Assembly (NCBI GenBank): GCA_942492935.1
Contig: OW818654.1
Coordinates: 558,001-622,000, forward strand
Reading direction: 5' to 3'
From: JANJUO01 sp942492935
GTDB lineage: Bacteria > Bacteroidota > Ignavibacteria > Kapaibacteriales > UBA2268
Length of the DNA stretch: 64,000 nt
The notes below the pieces were generated by a model that did not search any database, was not told the DNA's origin, and was given only the letters and a program-made list of their open reading frames with translations. Positions 35,196 through 43,479 of the stretch are shown piece by piece (the stretch's first letter is position 1; each line of letters begins with the position of its first letter). Made by a program: the position numbers and the translations under genes.

Positions 35196-37958
35196 TTATT
35201 TTTGTATCAATTCCAAACCTAATTCAAGAATTGGGTCTCTATTTGCTTTGATATCACCTATCGTTGTAATTACTTCTATATCAGGAATGACTGGTTTTCC
35301 CCAAAGAGAGCCACCTTTGGAATTTTCAGCAATCATACCTGTCATAGAAAAATTGATATTTCCAGATAATCTAATAGCTGTTGCTTCTCCTGCTGTACCA
35401 GCTGTTGGTTTTCCAATAATGGTACCTAAAGAATTTTCCTTGACAGTGGCTATAATTACTTCTGAATATCCTACAGTGCGTTCATCAGTCAAAAATATTA
35501 GTTTGGCATCAGAAAATTTTCCATATCCTTCAATAATACCATTTACCATTTTTTTATTTACCATTTTTTTATCTGGTTTTGTATAAATTGGGATATTGAA
35601 ATTAACTGAATTTATAGTTTCATCAGCAAAAAAACCTAAAAAATGTTCTGACATTTGGGTAACGCCACGCAAGTCAAAAATAAATTTCTTTGCTTCAGGA
35701 ATATTTTTCATAAATTCAACAAATCTGGTATCATCAATAGAAGTTAAATCTAAATAAAAAATATCATCTTCAAATTTAGCAAATATCGGTGGACGTGCTT
35801 CAACAATGTCATTAAGCAAATAATTTCTAATTAATACAGTATCTATTATTTTATCATTATTTAATTTGAGCTTTAAGCTAATTTTGGTATTTACATTACC
35901 TGCCCTAATTTCTGCGATAGATTTTCTAATTCTAAAATTACTATTTGAAGAACCTTCAAGATTTGCTAATTCGTTGATTAATTCAATTGAATTTTTGCCA
36001 TTTATCTGAAGAATTTCATCACCGGGTTTAATAGGTGTAATTGTATCAGGTACGCCTGTTACAATTAGTTTGTCTCCAATTAATTCAAATAAATATGGAA
36101 TACAATATTCAAGAGTACTATCAGCAGACCAAATTTTTGCTTGTGAATCATTTAGATTTTTTATTGTTGATTTCATAGTTGCTTTAAAATCATTCCATTC
36201 ACTATCAACAGCAGCTTTCTTTAAAGAATTAATAAGTATAGAATCTGCAATTTTATCAAAATCATTTATTGAAAAGTGCTTTAATGCTGACCACATTTGT
36301 ATTGTTTGCAAAATTCGTGATGCTCTATCTTTTGGATTTGGATAATAACCTTTCGGTTTCAATGAATATGAATAATCAAAAACTCGTTCAGTTCTCGGAT
36401 AAGTGCCTAATGAATCATAATATAAAGTCAATGGAAATGAAATCTTCAAATTGTTTGAAATATCTGCGGTATAAAACTCTCCCGGATTTGGAAAATATTC
36501 TATTGAAGTAGTATCAGAAGAAATTAACATACACTTTGTTTTGTCAATTCCACCAGTAGTTACAGAAACACTATAACCTGCTGATATTACAGAAGCAGGA
36601 GTTACCCAACCACGTGTCAAATTTTCGGTTTCATCTTCTTCGAATGACGGATTACGTACAGAAATTTTTTCAGTTTTACCTTTTTTGTCAGTTACAATTA
36701 ATTCAACATTATCAAAAAATGCTTTACCTTCTCCAAAAAAGATTAAGCCCAATCTTAAATTGTTAGTTTCATCAGTAATTTTCTCACTTATTTCGTATTT
36801 CTGCCAATTTTTATTTTGTGCTTTTTTATCCTCGGAAGTAATTGCAAAAATCATATTACTTGCTGCATCATCACCTCTTAACCAAATCTGTGCATTACTA
36901 CCAGGTCCAATAATATCTGTCTTAATATTTGCTGAAAATGTTACTTTTTTACCTTTATGTTTGCTAACATCAATAACTTGCGAAACGGCTGCCTCACGTA
37001 TTCTTGTTGGTAGATAAATATTACGTATTTCAGTAAAATACATAGAATTATTTCTTTGCGACCATGCACCTGAATGTCTATAACCTAACGCTCCATCTTT
37101 TTCAGCACTTTTTGGTTTAAAATATTCCTGCTTAAAAGGTTTGTCCTTATAATAAACTTCCATCAATGGAGCAACCTGTTTAAAATGTCTATTTAATTCC
37201 AATAAATAATCAGATTCACCCTTATCTTCTGCAAGGTATATTAAATTATATAAAAATCTTTCCCAGTCCACAAATTGCGATTCAAGACTTGGATAAAAAT
37301 ATCTTGCATAACCGTACATTTTAGCTAGTACTAGAAAATTACCAATATGATTCTCTTTAATTGGGTTCGCTCTTTCAAAAGAATAACCTTCTGGCTGAAC
37401 GACTTCAAAATTAGCATCATCAGCAAATAATTCACCCGCTCCCCTAAACATTACCCCAAATCGAATTTCATTTGTATTTCTATCAACATTGGTTTCTACA
37501 GCAAGATAATGCCAATCTTTATCCTTAAATTCATTTACAACAACAGATTCGCTACTGACTGAATCTTTTACTGCTCGTGTTTGTATCCAAACCTTGACTT
37601 CATTTTCGGTGTTTAAAAAATCTGACGCAATTGCAATCATAAATCTGACTTTTTTATTCCGATATGGTATTGCATCAATAGATTGAAAGAAATTAGAATA
37701 TTTTTCTTTAGGATTAATTTCTTGCTCTGTACTGAAACTATTAGTAATTTTTACGGATAAATTCCCCTCTAATTTTTTATTTGAAGTTAAATCAGCACGA
37801 CAGCCAATATCAATAAATTTTTTAGGGAATTGCCAACTTACAGGTATTGCACCCTCATACCCCTTCTCAAAACGGAGATTATCGTATTGAAACAAAGTTT
37901 GTGATTTGAGATTTGATACAATCACACACAAAAGCAAAAACAACAATATTTTTTTCAA
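35196..37958 (-). CDS. Secreted S41-family (tail-specific-like) peptidase with N-terminal carbohydrate-binding-like modules
   Basis: 920 aa. Signal peptide (KILLFLLLCVIVSNLKSQ). Two lectin-like beta-sandwich modules at about 20-195 and 315-420 (AEDANFEV/FFDNVELIVTDK ends). A linker of about 100 residues has an S41 N-terminal helical domain, then a PDZ-like domain (ITPIKPGDEILQINGKNSIE), then the S41 catalytic domain (FIFDLRGV, TDERTVGYSEVIIATVKE, IGKPTAGTAGEAT). The nucleophile should be the Ser in VGYSE, with Lys in ATVKE. In the usual motif the Ser lies in a TxSAAE context, so the catalytic assignment is inferred. Periplasmic or outer-membrane; no T9SS tail. Confidence 0.85.
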   Translation of the reverse strand: MKKILLFLLLCVIVSNLKSQTLFQYDNLRFEKGYEGAIPVSWQFPKKFIDIGCRADLTSNKKLEGNLSVKITNSFSTEQEINPKEKYSNFFQSIDAIPYRNKKVRFMIAIASDFLNTENEVKVWIQTRAVKDSVSSESVVVNEFKDKDWHYLAVETNVDRNTNEIRFGVMFRGAGELFADDANFEVVQPEGYSFERANPIKENHIGNFLVLAKMYGYARYFYPSLESQFVDWERFLYNLIYLAEDKGESDYLLELNRHFKQVAPLMEVYYKDKPFKQEYFKPKSAEKDGALGYRHSGAWSQRNNSMYFTEIRNIYLPTRIREAAVSQVIDVSKHKGKKVTFSANIKTDIIGPGSNAQIWLRGDDAASNMIFAITSEDKKAQNKNWQKYEISEKITDETNNLRLGLIFFGEGKAFFDNVELIVTDKKGKTEKISVRNPSFEEDETENLTRGWVTPASVISAGYSVSVTTGGIDKTKCMLISSDTTSIEYFPNPGEFYTADISNNLKISFPLTLYYDSLGTYPRTERVFDYSYSLKPKGYYPNPKDRASRILQTIQMWSALKHFSINDFDKIADSILINSLKKAAVDSEWNDFKATMKSTIKNLNDSQAKIWSADSTLEYCIPYLFELIGDKLIVTGVPDTITPIKPGDEILQINGKNSIELINELANLEGSSNSNFRIRKSIAEIRAGNVNTKISLKLKLNNDKIIDTVLIRNYLLNDIVEARPPIFAKFEDDIFYLDLTSIDDTRFVEFMKNIPEAKKFIFDLRGVTQMSEHFLGFFADETINSVNFNIPIYTKPDKKMVNKKMVNGIIEGYGKFSDAKLIFLTDERTVGYSEVIIATVKENSLGTIIGKPTAGTAGEATAIRLSGNINFSMTGMIAENSKGGSLWGKPVIPDIEVITTIGDIKANRDPILELGLELIQK

Positions 37959-38198
37959 ATCTATTTCCTAATTTGACCAACTCTAAATATATAATGACAC
38001 ATAAACAGGCATTTTGTTTATTTTTTTTTGAAATATTTTTCAATTAGTTGAATTTTCGGAAGAAGTTTACATATAGAAGAAAAAAAATGAGGTGAAATTC
38101 TTTTAGACACTAAGATGCAATCAAAGATAAATTGGCTCATCATTATTTATATTAGATACACAAATTTGAGTTTATGAGCAATGAATTAAATCAAGGGT

Positions 38199-38464
38199 GA
38201 CTACTCAGCCGGCTAACCATAAATATGTATTTTCGTCATTTTGTAAGAAATTCCTTGAAAATCCCAGAGGGATTAAATGTTTGTAACAGAATAATCTCCC
38301 ATCTTCATCCTCAACACCGTAGGTGTTGAATGTGGTTTCTTTATCGCCCAAAATCCGCATCCATCAATACACACCCCTCTGTCCCCTCTTGTTAGAGGGG
38401 AAACTTTGAGTTTTCAAATTTCTTATTACAAATATGTAATCCCGATGGGATTTTTAAAGAATTA
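38199..38464. repeat. Mosaic element with inverted termini, copy c, plus shared 5' flank
   Basis: Left terminus TTCCTTGAAAATCCC...TTAAATGTTTGTAAC; right terminus TTACAAATATGTAATCCC...GGGATTTTTAAAGAATT. The interior has CAACACCGTAGGTGTTG (38312-38328) and about 70 bp almost identical to copy a (CGCATCCATCAATACACACC). The flank TGACTACTCAGCCGGCTAAC is shared with copy b. The rest of the 37959-38624 spacer has nothing else recognisable. Confidence 0.75.
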
Positions 38465-38624
38465 TATATAATATCTTTGAACGCAACTTGGCATTACTTG
38501 AAGATGAAAAAAATTTTGTAAAAAAAATATTTTTGTATAAATTGTTTCAAAAGTGATGGAATATTGTGTTGGAATAATTAAAATTTGCTTATTTTTGTTT
38601 TGTTTATTTGCTTGGTCGGTTAAA

Positions 38625-39020
38625 ATGAATAGAAAAAAATTTTTGCAAACATTGATTAGTTTAATCAGTTCATTTTTCGTATTCCTTTTTTATAAATCTA
38701 TTTCTATCAATAATAATTTGAAGTCGATTAAAACCAATAATTTAGAAATTGCCAACGATTTTCCTAATGGTATTTCTTTTGTTGAAAATTTGATTGTAAG
38801 CAAAAATAACGAACAAATTGAAATATTTTCAAATAAATGCACACATCTTGGATGTAAAATAAATAAATTTGATGGTGAAAATTTGGTTTGCTCTTGTCAT
38901 GGTTCAAGATTTTCTCAAGATGGCAAAGTAATTAATGGTCCGGCTGTTAGAAATCTTCAACAACTCCAATATCAAATTGACAATTCTAAAAATACAATTT
39001 TAATTAGATATGAAAGTTGA
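38625..39020 (+). CDS. Rieske [2Fe-2S] protein
   Basis: 131 aa from the ATG of MNRKKFLQTLISLISSFFVFLF, a Tat-like anchor (RK rather than RR). An ATG at 38556 in the same frame would add one more hydrophobic stretch. Cluster motifs CTHLGC and CSCHGSRF, with the usual Pro of CPCHGS replaced by Ser, and the PAVRNL segment that follows. Its last 11 bases overlap the cytochrome b gene, so the two are translationally coupled. It should take electrons from menaquinol at the Qo site and hand them to the c-type hemes. Confidence 0.9.
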   Translation: MNRKKFLQTLISLISSFFVFLFYKSISINNNLKSIKTNNLEIANDFPNGISFVENLIVSKNNEQIEIFSNKCTHLGCKINKFDGENLVCSCHGSRFSQDGKVINGPAVRNLQQLQYQIDNSKNTILIRYES

Positions 39021-41700
39021 AGCAATTACAAAATATATTGGTAGATTTCAGTTTGGATTCTTATCCTATAGTTCCTTTCTGATTTGTATATTGTCAGGAA
39101 TAGCAATTGCATTTATTTTCGATAGCAACAATCCTGATTACTCAATATCATTGATGATATTGATAAATAAACCTGCTATGTTTATTAGATCGATCCATTA
39201 TTGGTCGGCACAAATTTTTCTAATTACTACAATAATTCATATAATAGAGCATTTGTTAAGAAAGTCAGAATTAAATGTAAAAACAAAATCTTGGGCAGGA
39301 ATGATCGCAATTATTCCATTTTTGTTTTATTCTTTAATTAGTGGTTTTATTCTAAAAGGCGACCAAGATTCACAGCAAGCATTTAATATTCTAAAATCAG
39401 TTACTGATTCAATTCCAATTGTTGGAAATGTATTGTCTGATGTTTTTTTGGGAAATTCATCATCTTTACAAATAATCTATCTTCATCATATTGTTTCAAG
39501 CACATTAATTATTTGGCTATTAGCAATTGAGCACTCAAAAATTATCATTCCAAATGTAAGAAATATTCTTCAAACATTGCCGATAATCGCCTTCTTTTCA
39601 TTATTTTTCATCCCTACAATTTCATATCAGAGCAATTTGGTTTTAAAAGGACCATGGTATTTTGCTGGAATTCAAGAAATTTTCTATTGGCTTAGCAATC
39701 CAAGTTTGGTAATTTATTTCTTAATAATATTTTCAATAGTATTCTTCTTAATTAAATATGTAAATGAAAAAAAATCTAACATCATAAAAATTTTATCACT
39801 ATCGCTTTTGATATTTTATATAGTAATTTCAATTTTTGCGCTTTTTTTTAGAGGTGAATCTTGGAAATTTGTTTATCCTTGGAATGAACAAACAAATTTT
39901 GCTAATTTTATTGCTATTAAGAACTTAAAATCGCCAGATGATTCATTATTGAAAAAGCAAATACCATTAATAAGAGGTAAAGTTGAATCTTGTATGTATT
40001 GTCATTCCGGCATGACTGGATTTTCCGAAAGCCATAAAGTAGAGATTTTGGGATGTTATTCTTGCCATTTAGGAGAACCTTTATCAACCGACAAAAACAT
40101 TGCTCATAGTGGCATGACTTTAACTCCCGGGAATTTAGATATTGTTGACAAAACGTGTGGCACAGTTGATTGCCATAGTGGAATTAGTCAACGAGTAAGA
40201 AATTCATTAATGAATACAATGTCGGGAGTGGTTGCGGTTAATAGATTTGTATTTGACGAATCTCCAAATCCTGATGGGCATTATGATATTAGCAAGATTA
40301 AATTCTCAGAAAGTGATAAACATTTGCGAGGGCTTTGTGCAGGTTGCCATTTATCAACAAATAAAGAATATCCCGCAAAAATTGATGAACTATCAAGAGG
40401 TGGCGGCTGTTCTGCATGCCATTTGAATTACAAAGATAATTCATTAATTGAATTAAAAAACCTAAAATCGCCCAATAGAAAAAATCCAAAATATCATCCT
40501 GAAATTAATGTTCAAGTAAATAATAATTCTTGCTTTGGATGTCATAGCCGTTCGGGTAGAATTTCAACAAATTATGAAGGATGGCATGAAACACATTACA
40601 AGGAAAATGATTATCAGCAATTGGATAAAAGTAAATACCGGCTTTTGCAAGATGGCAGAGTGTTTGAAATCAAACCTGATGATGTTCATCATAAAGCTGG
40701 AATGGAATGTGTTGATTGTCATAATTCTTATGAAATAATGGGTGATGGAAATAGGTATCAGCACAAAGAAGATGCCGTTAAAATAAAATGTGATGATTGC
40801 CATTCCAAATCTATTAAAACAACTTCTTTCAGCAAAATGGACTTAGAATCTCAAAAAATAATAAATTTAGCAAACAAAATTGATAAGTCATCTAAATTTG
40901 TTGTTTCAAAGGCAACAAATATACCATTTGCGAACACTATAAAAATTGATAATAAAGTATTTACATATCCCAAGAAAAGTAATAAAATGCTATTGGTTAA
41001 ACCTGAATCAGAATTTTGTGGCAAAAATATTCAAGGGCATAAACGATTGGATTGCAAAACTTGTCATACTTCTTGGGCTCCACAATGTGTTGGATGTCAT
41101 ACAAAATATGATGCAAATCAAATAGGTTATGATAATTTAGCAAACAAAGAAACAAAAGGTGCATGGATAGAAAATGAGCAGGATTACATTTCTGAATTTC
41201 CTACTTTGGGTGTTGTGAAAAGTAATTCGGATGAAAAAATTTCTACTTTTGTACCTGGAATGGTTCTCTCAATAGAAAAATCAAACAAAACAAATTTGTT
41301 TAAAAGACTATTTGCACCTGCATTTGCTCATACAATTCAAAGAAATGCAAGCACTTGCAAAACTTGCCATAATAATCCGGTGGCACTTGGCTATGGAAGA
41401 GGCGATTTAAATTATAATACATCAACTCTTAAATGGTCTTTCAAACCAAAGTATGAATTAAATATTAATGATAAACTTCCAGAAGATGCATGGATACCTT
41501 TTTTGCATAACGGCACAAGTAATTCATCTACAAGAACTAATACACGCCCTTTTAATGTTGATGAACAGAAGAGAATTTTATTTGTTGGAACTTGCTTTAC
41601 TTGCCATAAGGAAAATGAAAAAAAAGTTTTGAATAGTTTGAATGATATAAAAAACATCAAATCCAGACTCTCAAAATTATGCCTTATCCCAAAGGATTGA
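39010..41700 (+). CDS. Cytochrome b (bc1/b6f type) fused to a 12-heme cytochrome c
   Basis: 896 aa. Residues 1-300 are a cytochrome b. The heme-b ligands are His63/His77 (spacing 14) and His160/His175 (spacing 15). A b6-like IPIVGNVLSDVFLGN loop precedes His160, and GPWYFAGIQEIFYW stands where PEWY marks the Qo site. Residues 328-866 carry eleven CxxCH heme-c motifs (CMYCH, CYSCH, CAGCH, CSACH, CFGCH, CVDCH, CDDCH, CKTCH, CVGCH, CKTCH, CFTCH) and one CX4CH (CGTVDCH). There is no separate cytochrome c1; the multiheme domain, periplasmic by topology, takes its place. Together with the overlapping Rieske gene this is a quinol:multiheme-cytochrome oxidoreductase. The terminal acceptor is unknown. 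Confidence 0.93.
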   Translation: MKVEAITKYIGRFQFGFLSYSSFLICILSGIAIAFIFDSNNPDYSISLMILINKPAMFIRSIHYWSAQIFLITTIIHIIEHLLRKSELNVKTKSWAGMIAIIPFLFYSLISGFILKGDQDSQQAFNILKSVTDSIPIVGNVLSDVFLGNSSSLQIIYLHHIVSSTLIIWLLAIEHSKIIIPNVRNILQTLPIIAFFSLFFIPTISYQSNLVLKGPWYFAGIQEIFYWLSNPSLVIYFLIIFSIVFFLIKYVNEKKSNIIKILSLSLLIFYIVISIFALFFRGESWKFVYPWNEQTNFANFIAIKNLKSPDDSLLKKQIPLIRGKVESCMYCHSGMTGFSESHKVEILGCYSCHLGEPLSTDKNIAHSGMTLTPGNLDIVDKTCGTVDCHSGISQRVRNSLMNTMSGVVAVNRFVFDESPNPDGHYDISKIKFSESDKHLRGLCAGCHLSTNKEYPAKIDELSRGGGCSACHLNYKDNSLIELKNLKSPNRKNPKYHPEINVQVNNNSCFGCHSRSGRISTNYEGWHETHYKENDYQQLDKSKYRLLQDGRVFEIKPDDVHHKAGMECVDCHNSYEIMGDGNRYQHKEDAVKIKCDDCHSKSIKTTSFSKMDLESQKIINLANKIDKSSKFVVSKATNIPFANTIKIDNKVFTYPKKSNKMLLVKPESEFCGKNIQGHKRLDCKTCHTSWAPQCVGCHTKYDANQIGYDNLANKETKGAWIENEQDYISEFPTLGVVKSNSDEKISTFVPGMVLSIEKSNKTNLFKRLFAPAFAHTIQRNASTCKTCHNNPVALGYGRGDLNYNTSTLKWSFKPKYELNINDKLPEDAWIPFLHNGTSNSSTRTNTRPFNVDEQKRILFVGTCFTCHKENEKKVLNSLNDIKNIKSRLSKLCLIPKD

Positions 41701-42077
41701 AATTTAACCTAAGATGTCCGACATTTGAACTTCAAAATTGTTCAAATTAGAGTAAAATTACATAATGGGTCTGACATCTAAGAAACCCGATTCACCTCTG
41801 CGTTTGGAATGTCAGTATGCATAAGAAACCATCAGTTGTATAAAAGCATTAGTTGTTTTTGTTTATTTGGCTAAAGCCACAATCATTAAACAAGATTCAA
41901 TCACCGCCATAAATGACGGTGCTATTGAAGAAAGAAAGAAAAATAATAGCCATGCCATTTATGGCGTGGTAAAGGTAGTCAGTAGAATGTTGGCTTTAGC
42001 CAAAACTATTGATAGAATTTCCAGATGTCCAACATTTTAACTTGAAGAAGGAAAGTGACGAGGGACGGAACAGAATG
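41701..42077. other. Spacer with nested inverted repeats
   Basis: 41712-41779 is a degraded GATGTCC palindrome. 41872-42004 is an inverted-repeat element: outer arms GGCTAAAGCCA / TTGGCTTTAGCC and inner arms around GCCATAAATG / CATTTATGGC. A half GATGTCC repeat sits near 42026. No coding potential. Confidence 0.6.
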
Positions 42078-42235
42078 AGATGGACTCCATCTTTTTTGAA
42101 TTTGATTTTATTTGAATAATTGGGAGTAATGGACAAAATTAATGCTATTATAGGGATCATCTCTCCTAATGGACAAAATTAATGCTATAAATTATTAGGC
42201 AATTTTGCATATAAAAAAATTAGTAATAATTTTGT

Positions 42236-42360
42236 AAAATCTGATGAAGCGGAAGCCGGCTCTGCTGGAGAGCAACCTGCCAGGAATAATCAGCGTTTGA
42301 CAAAAAATGTCTAAATCGAAGGAACTTCTTAACAAAGTTCCTTTGATATTTTTTTCAAAC
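42236..42360 (+). ncRNA. Candidate structured RNA with intrinsic terminator inside the IS
   Basis: A GC-rich island in a very AT-rich element. An outer stem CTGAT (42241-42245) / ATCAG (42289-42293) encloses a GCTCT-GCTGG-AGAGC hairpin (42259-42273). The CTGG of the hairpin loop can pair with the downstream CCAG (pseudoknot). About 25 bases later AAGGAACTT (42319-42327) / AAGTTCCTT (42335-42343) is followed by a run of seven T, an intrinsic terminator for the plus strand. It runs convergent to the transposase 3' end. I do not recognise an Rfam family. It may be a small RNA, a riboswitch fragment, or a structured end of the IS. Confidence 0.4.
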
Positions 42361-43274
42361 TCATACCTTCAAAAACTCATTTATAAATTTTTTCTTCCTT
42401 ATAATTGATAAGCCATTATGAACCCGAAGTTTGCTTTTTAAATCGGCAAACTGTCCATCAATTGCATTTGTTGTATTCGGAATTTCAAGTTTCGGATAAT
42501 CTTTATAAACAAATAGCCATGGAAGATTTCTTTGCAAACTATAATAGGCACTTCTCAATTTTTTATGTTTGTAGAAACTCTTTCCAGTCGAAATATCTGT
42601 GCTACGCTCATCAAGAAATTCTTTCCACTTTTTATACCATTCATTCAATAACGAAGTAAATTCTTTACGGTCTAAATCCTTTAATTTCAAGCATAATTGC
42701 CTTAATTCTTGAGATGCTATTAGTTTTGGATTTCGAGTTAAATACCTCGTTATTATTGCAACTTGATGAAACTGACACATTTGAATTGGTATATCTTTTA
42801 ATAAAGTTAATAGACCTTTGCGACCATCGCAAACTATTGCTTTAATAATATAACCCCGATTTTGAAGTTCCTGAATACCTTTAAAATATAGGTCATTTGT
42901 CTCATATTTTACAAATTCCATATACAAATTTTGACCTGTATAAGTGTCTTTGAAAAGCATTACACCCATGGTCCGACCAAAGTAGGTAGTATCCATTAAA
43001 ACCACTACCTCGCCAATTTGCTTCTGCTTTTCAACTACTTTTACTTTGTCTAAATATCTCTTTATGGTTTTGCTGGAGCAATTGTATCTTTGGGATAATT
43101 GCTCATAAGTTTGTTTGCCATTTACATACTCGGACCACAATTTATTCTTATCAATTCTGACAGTTGATAGAAATTGTTTGCCGCATTTATGGCATTTATA
43201 ACGCTGTTTTTTGCCTACAAATCCATTCTTTTTAGTGATTTTTGAACCACAATAAAAACATAATTTTTATTCAT
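42361..43274 (-). CDS. IS256-like transposase, zinc-ribbon variant; start region probably frameshifted
   Basis: The continuous frame is open from 43266. It encodes a zinc ribbon (LCFYCGSKITKKNG ... RYKCHKCGKQF), a helix-turn-helix (TYEQLSQRYNCSSKTIKRYL) and a DDE-type core (VVLMDTTYFG, IVCDGRKGLL, MCQFHQVAIITRYLTRNPK, NTTNAIDGQFADLKSKL). There is no start codon in this frame before the zinc ribbon. An ATG at 43274 lies in the next frame, and one extra A in the A5 tract would give MNKKLCFYCGS. So either one base is lost (inactive copy) or initiation is unusual. The shorter start at a TTG (43140) would delete the zinc ribbon. Confidence 0.8.
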
Positions 43275-43399
43275 ATATTTTCAAATAGTGTAAATCTAAT
43301 AAATTTATTGATTTACTGCGATATCAGCATTAATTTTGTCCATTACGCCAATAATTGTTTAATTTCGATGTGGAGTCCATCTATTAACAGTGTATAAAA

Positions 43400-43440
43400 A
43401 TGAACCTTCCGAAGGTTTCAAACCTTCGGAAGGTTTATTT
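43400..43440 (-). terminator. Rho-independent terminator of the sulfur operon
   Basis: Perfect 16-bp arms AACCTTCCGAAGGTTT / AAACCTTCGGAAGGTT around a single base (loop bases come from the inner pairs). Each arm is also nearly self-complementary. On the minus strand it is followed by CATTTTTATA. Located 40 bases after the last gene of the operon. Confidence 0.85.
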
Positions 43441-43479
43441 TTTGTGTTAGCTTTCAGAAAAATCAATTTAAGAAAGGAA

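Larger units (their letters stand above)
42123..43349 (-). mobile_element. IS256-like (zinc-ribbon variant) insertion sequence with intact ends
   Basis: 1227 bp. Terminal inverted repeats of 24 bp match at 23 positions (GGAGTAATGGACAAAATT... / GGCGTAATGGACAAAATT...). An exact 8-bp target duplication AATAATTG flanks both sides (42115-42122, 43350-43357). A second copy of the terminal sequence (TAATGGACAAAATTAATGC) lies inside the left end at about 42167-42186. Contents are one transposase on the minus strand and a GC-rich structured segment near the left end. Confidence 0.9.
42078..43382. repeat. Terminal-inverted-repeat hairpin element (copy 4) split by an IS
   Basis: AGATGGACTCCA (42078-42089) and TGGAGTCCATCT (43371-43382) are perfect inverted ends. 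The left half ends TTTGAATAATTG and the right half resumes AATAATTGTTTAATTTCGA. Removing the IS and one AATAATTG copy restores a roughly 72-bp element matching 11046-11119 and 14021-14092. Confidence 0.82.

Noticed and set aside
36070..36345. 91-aa plus-strand ORF and other long ORFs opposite the S41 protease
   Set aside because: Antisense shadows of a clear 920-aa gene, with no ribosome site or recognisable domain.
42236..42310. Hammerhead ribozyme or cobalamin/SAM riboswitch
   Set aside because: CTGATGA is present, but the GAAA core of a hammerhead is not, and the conserved boxes of the riboswitch classes do not line up.
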